In this document: positions 1-7,463 of the stretch, piece by piece
How the letters are laid out: each line of letters opens with the position of its first letter
Position numbering within the stretch: the first letter of the stretch is position 1
NCBI GenBank assembly: GCA_046481785.1
Contig: JAWOJF010000279.1
Coordinates: 1-15,354, forward strand
DNA length: 15,354 nt
From: JAWOJF01 sp046481785
GTDB lineage: Bacteria; Bacteroidota; Ignavibacteria; Ignavibacteriales; Ignavibacteriaceae
Direction: 5' to 3'
Made by a program: the position numbers and the translations under genes
Notes under the pieces: model-generated
The model's input: only the letters and a program-made list of their open reading frames with translations
Told to the model about the DNA's origin: nothing
Database searches by the model: none

Positions 1-1031
1 ACAGTATTCGCTCTTGCCTGTGATAGTGTTTGATTATAGGAATCAGAACCAACGTTATCTGTATGACCCTGAATTTCAACTCTTATGTCCGGATTTTCTC
101 TAAGCATTTCTGCTGCATGTTCAAGAACCGGGTAAGCTTCAGGAGTAAGAGTAGATTTACCAAATTCAAAATTTACGCCAAAGAGCTTCCAGTTATCTGC
201 TGTGGCAGCGGTTCCTCTGTTTTTCTTAATTATTTCTTCTATTCTGTCATAATCAATTTCTGTTGGCGGAGAAGAATACCGTTTAATAACATCTTCAATT
301 TCATCTAAGGTTGGATAGTCCATTTCAGGCATGTCAACTCTTATGCCCTCATACAATTGGCAGTATTTTGATGGCTCTCCTTTTGAAAAATAATATTGGA
401 AGCCGGCATTTATAGTAACATAGCTGTCATTAAAGGATCCCAAAACTCCCTGACGGTTTGTAGTATTCACTGCGTCAAGATTTCCGGTTAAGGTATGATA
501 ACTAAACTCTGTAACAATATCCCAGTTATCACTTATGCTCCATTCAGTTCCAAGCAGGAAACTTAGTTCACCGCCAACATCTGAATCATCAAGCGGGTTT
601 ACAACATTTTCGGGCCAGTCTGTACTAAAAGCTGCTACGCCTATTCCTAATCCTATATAAGGTGATAAGGGGGAGCATGGAGAAAGATTATACAGAACAT
701 CAATATTGCCTGCCATAACGTTAGTCCTGGTATATTCTGTCATGGTAGGAACTATCGTTCCATCGGTATAAAAGAATTGATTTCCCCCGATGCGGCCTTC
801 CATCGAAAGATAACTTCCCTTAAGTCTTAAGGCAACATGTTCGGAAAAATATCTTTGTAATGAAATATATCCCCCGTAGTTGGATTCCTGGGGACGCAAA
901 TCTGAACTTTGAAACCTTGGGTAAGAAAAACCGAAACCTAAGCTCCAGCTATCTCTTGCCACCTGGGCATAGCCCGTATCAATAAGAGAAAAAATCAGCA
1001 GGAGGTTTATTGTAATAAATAGCCTTTTCAT
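1..1031 (-). CDS. OmpA-family outer-membrane protein, C-terminus cut by window edge
   Basis: Translating the minus strand from the ATG at 1031 gives 343 codons without a stop before the window edge. Residues 1-22 form a signal peptide (MKRLFITINLLLIFSLIDTGYAQ). Residues about 25-240 have the alternating, aromatic-rich pattern of an outer-membrane beta-barrel and contain the Gly-rich stretch SPYIGLGIGVAAF. A linker (about 245-290) leads into an OmpA-like peptidoglycan-binding domain. Its visible part includes FGVNFEFGKSTLTPEA, the IQGHTDNVGS motif and LSQARA. Asp325 and Arg340 match the family residues that bind diaminopimelate. The expected role is to tether the outer membrane to peptidoglycan. 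Only the last part of the domain is missing. The start is supported by an AAGGA ribosome-binding site 5 bases upstream. The gene is divergent from the cassette starting at 1299. The barrel ligand, if any, is unknown. Confidence 0.9.
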   Translation of the reverse strand, partial: MKRLFITINLLLIFSLIDTGYAQVARDSWSLGFGFSYPRFQSSDLRPQESNYGGYISLQRYFSEHVALRLKGSYLSMEGRIGGNQFFYTDGTIVPTMTEYTRTNVMAGNIDVLYNLSPCSPLSPYIGLGIGVAAFSTDWPENVVNPLDDSDVGGELSFLLGTEWSISDNWDIVTEFSYHTLTGNLDAVNTTNRQGVLGSFNDSYVTINAGFQYYFSKGEPSKYCQLYEGIRVDMPEMDYPTLDEIEDVIKRYSSPPTEIDYDRIEEIIKKNRGTAATADNWKLFGVNFEFGKSTLTPEAYPVLEHAAEMLRENPDIRVEIQGHTDNVGSDSYNQTLSQARANT

Positions 1032-1036
1032 AGTAT

Positions 1037-1041
1037 TCCTT
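1037..1041 (-). promoter_or_regulatory. Ribosome-binding site of the OmpA-family gene
   Basis: AAGGA on the minus strand lies 5 bases before the ATG at 1031. It supports this ATG as the start. Confidence 0.6.
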
Positions 1042-1072
1042 GTTATTGTTAATTAATGATACACGAAACTTA

Positions 1073-1084
1073 TTAAGTACTTAA
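1073..1084. repeat. Perfect 12-bp palindrome in the divergent intergenic region
   Basis: TTAAGTACTTAA is perfectly self-complementary and lies about 42 bases upstream of the OmpA-family start, between two divergent transcription units. It could be an operator, but AT-rich intergenic DNA often contains such short palindromes. The rest of 1032-1298 holds no gene I can support; the only other structure is a weak hairpin, ACGAA at 1211-1215 with TTCGT at 1226-1230. Confidence 0.3.
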
Positions 1085-1298
1085 ACTATAAAAAGTTAGA
1101 GCTGCCCTAAAATCAAGATATGATATAAAAAAAATAGTGGTTTTAAAGAAAATAACAAAATTAATACCTATGATCGGCTTCACATATAGACGAGTAGCAT
1201 TATCATAATTACGAAGGCTAAATTATTCGTGGCTTGTTTAATAAAGAAAAGTTATTTTACCTCATATCATTATGAATTTAGATTTTTTTATAGTAAAG

Positions 1299-1889
1299 AT
1301 GAAGAAACACACGTTATTATTTTTCTTCTTCTCAAATATACTTATTGGAGTGCAGCCGGCATTTGCGCAAGATAACGAGAGTGCGTTTTCTAGCTTTAAG
1401 GCAGGCATCCACTTGACCTCCATTACAAATAAAAACCTTCTTCATCGTTTTTGGGAAAATGACAGGGGTTTTAAGTTTCTAATTGAGTCCCCCTTCTATG
1501 CAGGTAATATTCAGACAGGTGTTATTTTTATTCCATTTAAAGGAAAAAAACAGGAGCTTCCTGATTTTAAACAATACCTGGTTTTTGTAGGATGGGGAAA
1601 GGAAATTTCACTACCATTTAAACTGCTTTTATTTGGCGGGATAAAATTCGGCTATTTTATTATGAATTTTAATGCCGATTATTTATCAAAGTATCAAAGG
1701 AATGAAAGCGAATTTTCCGCAGGTGTTAGCTTAAGTTTGTCTTACCCGGTTCTTAAAAATTTATTTATTTCAGTAGCACCCGATTTAACAGTTCTATTTA
1801 CAAGTGAAAAATTAAAATTCTATTATGTTTCTGCCGGTTTAGCATATAAGTTCAACTCCCCTGATTGGCTAAGGAGTTTTTTTAATTGA
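1299..1889 (+). CDS. Small outer-membrane beta-barrel protein, function unknown
   Basis: I chose the ATG at 1299 (196 residues) over the ATG at 1272. From 1299 the protein begins with a clean signal peptide (MKKHTLLFFFFSNILIG...PAFAQ), whereas 1272 adds nine residues that would bury it. The mature part has alternating hydrophobic and polar residues, repeated Gly-aromatic turns (FVGWGKE, FGGIKFGYF) and a last predicted strand, YVSAGLAYKFN, near the C-terminus, all typical of a small outer-membrane barrel of about eight strands. I recognise no specific family. It is the first gene of a four-gene cassette, and its TGA stop overlaps the TTG start of the TonB-receptor-like gene, so the two are probably translationally coupled. 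It may be an accessory barrel to that receptor; this is inferred from position only. Confidence 0.75.
   Translation: MKKHTLLFFFFSNILIGVQPAFAQDNESAFSSFKAGIHLTSITNKNLLHRFWENDRGFKFLIESPFYAGNIQTGVIFIPFKGKKQELPDFKQYLVFVGWGKEISLPFKLLLFGGIKFGYFIMNFNADYLSKYQRNESEFSAGVSLSLSYPVLKNLFISVAPDLTVLFTSEKLKFYYVSAGLAYKFNSPDWLRSFFN
1871..1876 (+). promoter_or_regulatory. Shine-Dalgarno site selecting a TTG start
   Basis: AAGGAG lies 9 bases before the TTG at 1886 and inside the end of the preceding gene. It is the main sequence evidence that the downstream gene starts at TTG. Confidence 0.6.
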
Positions 1890-3844
1890 AGCTTATACTA
1901 ATATATAGTTTTGTTCTGGTATTGTCCGGATTGTTATTTGGACAGGATGGACATATAGTTAACAATGATCCTTCTGTACAAATTATTACTGAAGAGACTT
2001 TAAAATCTTCAGGGATTTCAACCATTTCAGAAATTTTATTTCTTGCAGATAACTTAAATATTTCTACAATTGACGGGACAACAAACTTCTTTTCAGTTAA
2101 TAACCTTTCTCCTTATCAAAGACAAAATATTCTGGTGCTGATTGACGGACAAAAAGCAGATATGTCCATTTTTGATGTTCAGAATTTAAAACTTATCCCT
2201 CTTTCAATTAACCAGATAGATTATGTTGAGATAATTACTACCCCACGGATCATTAACGGAAATTTTGCTTCCAGCGGTGCAATTCATTTCCATACTAAGG
2301 TTCCATCACAAGGCTTATCATTCCAGGGAGCTTTTACAATGGGAGATGAAACCGGCGATCCTGGGCCGTTCACTTTTACTGAATTTGAAACTCCTAATGT
2401 TGATAAGCTTGCTCAATATTATTCATTAACTGTAAACTCTGCCGGCAAAAACTGGTTTATGAATGGATCAATAAAATATGAGGAAAATTTTAAAACCGAC
2501 CCGGCACTAAATGAAAGACTTTCCTTCCTGAATAATGATGACAACAAAGAACGGCTGACTGCTTATCTTTATAAGATAAACGGGAATATTTTAAATGGAA
2601 CCCAGCAGTTTGTTGCCGGATATTCTTCTAACCAGGACTTTTTCTTTTTCAATCCTTATGCAAATGAAATTCCGGTAAAACAGGAATTCAGACATTTTGG
2701 ATTTAACGGAGATTCCAAAATAAAAAATTTTGGTATTCGCTATTCAATTAGTCAGAATGAAAATAAACTTGGGTATTTGATAAACAACAATGATATAAAT
2801 TTTGATTTTGGAACTAAAAGTCTTTCTCTAAATTTAGAAGCATTTTTAAGAGCGAAAATTATTAAAACATCGGTTGGATTAGGATTAAACAAATATACCG
2901 CCCTTAGTTCTGCTGAGTTTACAGATAATAATTTGGAGTTCAGAAATTTCTACGGCACAATAGATTTTTATCCCGCAGACAGGTTTTATCAATCTGCAGC
3001 CGTGTTTGTAACCCGTTATTATCAAGATATCTCCTACAAAGGATATTTAACAACAGGATGGTTATTAACCCAGCACCATTCTTTGTTTACTAATTTTTCC
3101 TTAATTCAAAATCTTTTTCCGGAAGACAATAATTTCTGGGTATGGGAAAACAGAGGATACAGGTTTAATTCTCAGCAGGTAAATTATACTATTCCACCGG
3201 CATTTAACACAAAGGAAATCTTTACCGGGGATTTTATATATAAGTATAGAATTGATTCACTTTCCTCTTTTGAAATTGGAGCAAATTTCCGCAGCTTCTC
3301 CAATTATTATCTTGAAAAACAGTTTTATCAATTCAATTCACAAAATTCAACTTTTACCTCAGTAACAGATATAAGTCCGGATGAACATCTAAAAACTGCG
3401 GGCACTTTCGCAGGGATAAACCTTAAGTTAACTTCCAAATTGTTTTCGAAAATTAGATACAGCTATTCTAAATATATTGAAGGAAGCACTTTATTTAAGG
3501 AAACGTGGGATAACTTTCCAGAACATACTATTATGCTTAACTTTAACTATCAGCCGTTTCAAAATGCAGGTATTTCAGCAAGATTAAAATATTACTCAAA
3601 AACTGTATGGTATAACTACAAATACAGTTCCTATCAGTCTGATGATAAATATAATATGGAAATTAAGCCCTGGCTCTCTGCTGACTTATCTGCAAATCTC
3701 TGGATGTGGGATAGAAGGATTTGGCTTAATGCATTATTAAAAAATATTTTAAGCAACCCCGAAAAATATCACCCGATAGGGGCTGATCTTGATATGAGGT
3801 TTTTTTTACAGGTGCATTTCTATTTAAATTCATTACTCGAATAG
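1886..3844 (+). CDS. TonB-dependent-receptor-like outer-membrane protein
   Basis: This 652-residue protein begins at a TTG that overlaps the previous stop in TTGA, with AAGGAG 9 bases upstream. Residues 1-19 are a signal peptide directly followed by the mature N-terminus. Residues about 31-139 match a TonB plug domain: VQIITEETLKSSGISTISEIL, then NILVLIDGQ (82-89), LIPLSINQIDYVEII and ASSGAIHFHTK. The remainder (140-652) is a Tyr/Phe/Asn-rich barrel with many amphipathic strands. It lacks the N-terminal carboxypeptidase-like domain seen in SusC-type receptors, and I see no clear TonB box, so energised transport is not assured. The C-terminus ends LNSLLE rather than the usual terminal aromatic. 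It is the second gene of the cassette, 20 bases before the next. The substrate is unknown; it could equally be a structural or secretion-linked barrel with a plug. Confidence 0.8.
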   Translation: MKLILIYSFVLVLSGLLFGQDGHIVNNDPSVQIITEETLKSSGISTISEILFLADNLNISTIDGTTNFFSVNNLSPYQRQNILVLIDGQKADMSIFDVQNLKLIPLSINQIDYVEIITTPRIINGNFASSGAIHFHTKVPSQGLSFQGAFTMGDETGDPGPFTFTEFETPNVDKLAQYYSLTVNSAGKNWFMNGSIKYEENFKTDPALNERLSFLNNDDNKERLTAYLYKINGNILNGTQQFVAGYSSNQDFFFFNPYANEIPVKQEFRHFGFNGDSKIKNFGIRYSISQNENKLGYLINNNDINFDFGTKSLSLNLEAFLRAKIIKTSVGLGLNKYTALSSAEFTDNNLEFRNFYGTIDFYPADRFYQSAAVFVTRYYQDISYKGYLTTGWLLTQHHSLFTNFSLIQNLFPEDNNFWVWENRGYRFNSQQVNYTIPPAFNTKEIFTGDFIYKYRIDSLSSFEIGANFRSFSNYYLEKQFYQFNSQNSTFTSVTDISPDEHLKTAGTFAGINLKLTSKLFSKIRYSYSKYIEGSTLFKETWDNFPEHTIMLNFNYQPFQNAGISARLKYYSKTVWYNYKYSSYQSDDKYNMEIKPWLSADLSANLWMWDRRIWLNALLKNILSNPEKYHPIGADLDMRFFLQVHFYLNSLLE

Positions 3845-3864
3845 ATTTTAAGTGAGAGAATATT

Positions 3865-4272
3865 ATGAAACTTTTTATACTAATTTTATTTCTGATAGGC
3901 AGCAATATATTTGCTCAAATAAAAGAAGTTACTTCTGAATCTGCAAATAAAACAAAAATATTACAGCTTAAGCTGCCTGATAGCATTAATGATAACTTGA
4001 ATATCAGCCTTAAAGAAAGATTTTTATTATTAAATGAAAATCCCGGTTTATTAGATAATGTGAAGGGGGATGATCAAGGGGCGGCGGCAAAAAAAGCCGA
4101 AGCTGAAATAAATTTTGCTAAAACACAAAACGAAGGATTCAAGCTGGGGAATGAAGTTTATTTTTTCCTTGGGGCGGCGGCAGTTGCTGCAGTTATATAT
4201 TTCCTTGTACCTGATGATGAACCTCCGGGACAAAGTAAGTACACTTTTGGTCTTCCGGTTACACCCAAATAA
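3865..4272 (+). CDS. Small exported or membrane protein with one Ala-rich membrane span
   Basis: This 135-residue protein starts with a signal peptide (MKLFILILFLIGSNIFAQ). It continues with a polar region (19-95) rich in Lys, Glu and Asn, then one hydrophobic segment at about 98-115 (VYFFLGAAAVAAVIYFLV), followed by an acidic-proline stretch (PDDEPP) and a short tail. If the signal peptide is cleaved, the protein is anchored by the second segment with most of its mass in the periplasm. No family is recognised. Two GAAA motifs (residues 72-75 and 103-106) use the same codons and form a GC-rich 12-bp direct repeat in AT-rich DNA. It sits between the receptor-like gene (20 bases) and the T9SS-sorted gene (12 bases), which suggests a shared role. 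Confidence 0.7.
   Translation: MKLFILILFLIGSNIFAQIKEVTSESANKTKILQLKLPDSINDNLNISLKERFLLLNENPGLLDNVKGDDQGAAAKKAEAEINFAKTQNEGFKLGNEVYFFLGAAAVAAVIYFLVPDDEPPGQSKYTFGLPVTPK
4078..4182 (+). repeat. Direct repeat GGGGCGGCGGCA, two copies inside a small gene
   Basis: The 12-base sequence occurs at 4078-4089 and again at 4171-4182, exactly 93 bases (31 codons) apart, both in frame and both encoding Gly-Ala-Ala-Ala. The GC-rich copies stand out in AT-rich surroundings. Confidence 0.6.
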
Positions 4273-4284
4273 ACATCTAACTTT

Positions 4285-7065
4285 ATGAAAAATATATTAC
4301 GAATATTATTACTTTTATTAACGGCAGATATTAGTTTCGCCCAGGCTCTCCCTATAATTTCACCTTCCGCCGAAGAAGCTGTAAATTGGAAAACATCTGC
4401 TTTCAAAACAGAACTAGATTCCCCCCCTCAAATATCCAAGTCAAACAGAGGATCCTTGCCCGTTCCCCTTGATACTTTAACTGCTGTAATCAATCTGACC
4501 GAAAGAAAAACTGATTCGTTAACTACAGTAACTATGTCTAATACTTCAAACAACCCTATTGTAATTGATTCCATTAAAACATTTCCCGGCGCAGTTTTTA
4601 CTACTGATAAAAATAATGCAGTGATAATGCCCGGGGAGGAAGTGAATTTTAAGATTAGCTTTAATCTTTCACTAATTGATACAGGTTTTATACAGGGAAC
4701 AGTTTATTTTTTTAGGAGGAATGAGTTTTTCTTATTCGATACCCTGATTGTTGGACTTAATCTTTACATTCAAAAACCTGTTATTACATTCAGTGATTTA
4801 AGTCTATCGTTCGACAGCACCGCAGCAGGAAAAAGTGTTAAGGAACTATCAATCCGAAATTTCGGCGGGAACATTAATCTTGTTATTGATTCAGTAGTAA
4901 TAGTGGAAGACAGCAGTCCTTCGTTTAGAATTATAGATAATCCCGCCCAAAAAATAATTGGACCGGGTGGCTCTGCGTCATATTTTATAGAATTTACAGC
5001 GGAAACCCTTGGACATTTTGATGCTGCTCTTCTGATAAGGTCTAATGCATACCCGGATACTTTGGTTACAATACCCATGACTGGCAGCGGCAGAGGCGGT
5101 GAATTGTCTCCCTCTGCTTTAACCGGCATCAGTAATCTCTCAGGTACTGTTTTTGAAGCTCTTACTGACAATAATAGAACTGTGTTTTTTGAAAATACCG
5201 GGAATGCTCCTTTAGATGTTTCCATTAGTTTCTCACAGAACTACTTTAAAGTTGAAAGTGATTTCCTGAGGAATTTTACTGTTCACCAGGGTAATCCTGT
5301 TTCACTAAAGATAATATATTCTATACCTGATTTTAATGAGTCAAATATAGATACTATGAGAATTGTTCATAATGGTTTTGGTGAAGATACCCTTATAGTT
5401 TTTCTTGAAGGTACTTTTGACAGTCTCACTTCTACGGAAAAGCTCCGGTCAGAGTTGAGACTGAACGGCGGCGTGTTTAGCATAAGCGATAAAGTTATTA
5501 ATGAAAACACTCCGATTGTTTTTGCATTAAATCCAGATCTGTTAAGCAGCTATCATAATTTAAATTTCAGGATAAATTATTATACTGGCGGCCATGGAAA
5601 CAGGATATCGGCTGTTAATGACGGCAATTTTAATTATACCATTCCACGGGAGCTTGTTAATGAAAGGGGATTAATTCTATCCGGACAACTGCTTGCACGT
5701 GATGCCGCCGGTGCGGCTATTGATTCAATTACCATTTTTACACCTATAAACATACAGGTAATTCTAAAGGATTATAAAACAATTGATATTAACGTCCCTC
5801 GGTCAATACCGGCGGAAAGAGCGGAAGATGCAAATACCAAATGGATAATGTTCGGCTTCCCGTTTGAAGTTCCTGCCGATTCTGTATTTAAGAATTTAGG
5901 CGGAATTGGAAATATGCAGGATGGTGAATGGATAGTTTACAGTTATAATTTTAATGCCCCTGATTCGTTTGTTATCTTTGACAATTATTCTTTCAATCCA
6001 GCCACCGCTTATTTTGCTGCTCAATCACTAATGGATACACTAAAGATATCTTATCAGTATAATCAAAACCTCAGGACGGTAAAATTAACTGATTCTGTTT
6101 TAGCTCTCCCCGGAACACACTGGAAAACAATATCAAGCCCTTTTCTTTTTGATGTGGAAACAGACCCATCGGTAGTTTTACGCCGTTATGATACCAATAA
6201 TAAAACATACAGGATGACAAATATTATGTCCCCCGGAGAAGGATATTTTGTCGAACCTTCTGTAAGTCAGATAACTTTAAAAACTTTTGGTGAATATAAT
6301 CCTCTATTCTATCCTAAAATTATGGCAGATATCGGATGGCATATTAAACTGGAAGCTTCTGATAAAAATATTACAAGAGAAACTATTTTATCTGTTGAAA
6401 GCAAAGAAAGAATAGCAAAGATCAGCGGTAAACTTCCCTTAAAATATGCTTCTTCACCTGAGCTTCATCATGGCCCTGTTCTTTACATAAACGGTGATGA
6501 GAATGAGCGGCTTGAGGCAGCAGTTAAAGAAGGGATGGAGGGAGCCGTTTTTAATATGGTTTTATTAAATAATTATTATGATAATAAAATATCTTTAAAA
6601 GCTGAAGCCATTGGTAAGTTCCCCGAAAATTATACATTTAGAATTTACAATGATGAGTTAAAAGAAATTGTCTCCCTTCCCCTTAAGGAATTTTTTCTTA
6701 AAAAAGGGAAGCAGTATAATTTTAACCTTATAGTTGGTACAGAAAAATTTGTAAATAATACTTTAAACGAGTTAGCCAGCCAGGTGCCTGAACAATTTGC
6801 ATTGAATCAGAATTACCCGAATCCATTTAACCCGGCCACCACAATTAGCTACCAGGTACCTGAAAATAGCTTTGTGAACCTTAAAGTTTACGATATTCTG
6901 GGGAAAGAGATAGTCACATTAATAAATGAAGAAAAACCGGCAGGATACTATAAACTAAATTTTAACGGGGCGGATTTAGCCAGCGGTGTTTATTTTCTTA
7001 GAATGATTTCAAAATCGGCGCAGAAGGAATTTACAGATATTAAAAAAATGGTATTTTTAAAATAA
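4285..7065 (+). CDS. Large T9SS-sorted surface protein with ASH-like repeats
   Basis: This 926-residue protein has a signal peptide (1-20, ending SFAQ). Three tandem beta-sandwich repeats of the ASH/choice-of-anchor-D type follow at about 66-162, 165-268 and 275-378; the second shows the family pattern ELSIRNFGG...PGGSASYFIEF...GHFDAALLIRSNA. A region at about 390-500 looks Ig-like. From 500 to 780 there are repeated W-centred segments (W520 in TKWIMFGFPF, W613 in THWKTISSPF), a pattern I associate with secreted Ignavibacteria proteins. Residues about 838-926 are a type A T9SS sorting domain: NYPNPFNP at 843-850, VYDILGKE, LASGVYFLRM and a terminal KKMVFLK. The protein should be exported by Sec, moved through the T9SS and held on the cell surface or released. 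It is the last gene of the cassette. No catalytic motif is visible, so an adhesive or binding role is inferred. Confidence 0.85.
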   Translation: MKNILRILLLLLTADISFAQALPIISPSAEEAVNWKTSAFKTELDSPPQISKSNRGSLPVPLDTLTAVINLTERKTDSLTTVTMSNTSNNPIVIDSIKTFPGAVFTTDKNNAVIMPGEEVNFKISFNLSLIDTGFIQGTVYFFRRNEFFLFDTLIVGLNLYIQKPVITFSDLSLSFDSTAAGKSVKELSIRNFGGNINLVIDSVVIVEDSSPSFRIIDNPAQKIIGPGGSASYFIEFTAETLGHFDAALLIRSNAYPDTLVTIPMTGSGRGGELSPSALTGISNLSGTVFEALTDNNRTVFFENTGNAPLDVSISFSQNYFKVESDFLRNFTVHQGNPVSLKIIYSIPDFNESNIDTMRIVHNGFGEDTLIVFLEGTFDSLTSTEKLRSELRLNGGVFSISDKVINENTPIVFALNPDLLSSYHNLNFRINYYTGGHGNRISAVNDGNFNYTIPRELVNERGLILSGQLLARDAAGAAIDSITIFTPINIQVILKDYKTIDINVPRSIPAERAEDANTKWIMFGFPFEVPADSVFKNLGGIGNMQDGEWIVYSYNFNAPDSFVIFDNYSFNPATAYFAAQSLMDTLKISYQYNQNLRTVKLTDSVLALPGTHWKTISSPFLFDVETDPSVVLRRYDTNNKTYRMTNIMSPGEGYFVEPSVSQITLKTFGEYNPLFYPKIMADIGWHIKLEASDKNITRETILSVESKERIAKISGKLPLKYASSPELHHGPVLYINGDENERLEAAVKEGMEGAVFNMVLLNNYYDNKISLKAEAIGKFPENYTFRIYNDELKEIVSLPLKEFFLKKGKQYNFNLIVGTEKFVNNTLNELASQVPEQFALNQNYPNPFNPATTISYQVPENSFVNLKVYDILGKEIVTLINEEKPAGYYKLNFNGADLASGVYFLRMISKSAQKEFTDIKKMVFLK

Positions 7066-7101
7066 TGAACAGGACAGTATAGAAGAGCAGAAAAGGAAGA
7101 T

Positions 7102-7437
7102 CTATTTTAACCAGTTTTTCCAGGTTTCCGGCTGATATCCCGTTGTAACCAGATTTCCATTTCTTACAACAGGAGTTTTAAATAAAAGAGGATCAGCTAA
7201 TAATTCTTCTTCAGTATCATATACCATAAATTTCATATTTCTTTTCTGAAACTGCTTTCCATCTTTATCTATCAGTTCCTCAACAGGCACAGCCCTGCTT
7301 ATATTTTCAAGCTCACCTTTGGATATTCCTTTTTCCGATAAATCTCTGAAATGAAACGGAATATTCCTTTCTTTAAAGAAGCGTTCTGCTTTCTGTGTTT
7401 CCTTACATTTTTTTGTACCGAATATCTGTATGTTCAT
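7102..7437 (-). CDS. ArsC/Spx-fold protein with one cysteine
   Basis: This 111-residue protein has the ArsC-family thioredoxin-like fold: MNIQIFGTKKCKETQKAERFF at the N-terminus, TPVVR at 88-92 with the expected cis-proline, and GYQPETWKNWL at the end. Length matches the family (about 110-120). The only cysteine, Cys11, stands where ArsC and YffB have their reactive cysteine; the second cysteine of Spx-type CXXC is absent. It could be a glutaredoxin- or bacillithiol-coupled arsenate reductase or a YffB-like protein of uncertain role. Nothing in the context shows arsenic resistance. It is the last gene of the four-gene minus-strand block led by bshA, 26 bases after the methyltransferase gene, so a bacillithiol-dependent reaction is an appealing but unproven inference. 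Confidence 0.8.
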   Translation of the reverse strand: MNIQIFGTKKCKETQKAERFFKERNIPFHFRDLSEKGISKGELENISRAVPVEELIDKDGKQFQKRNMKFMVYDTEEELLADPLLFKTPVVRNGNLVTTGYQPETWKNWLK

Positions 7438-7463
7438 TTAAGTTATAATTAAATAAAAATATA

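Noticed and set aside
30..308. Plus-strand reading frame of 92 codons
   Set aside because: It lies opposite the OmpA-family gene, whose domain motifs are clear, and its own sequence shows no domain.
4770..5225. Minus-strand reading frame of 151 codons
   Set aside because: It is antisense to the ASH-like repeats of the T9SS-sorted gene, with no ribosome-binding site or recognisable protein.
7066..7101. Terminator between the convergent T9SS-sorted and ArsC-like genes
   Set aside because: The 36-base gap has no stem with a T tract that I can find.
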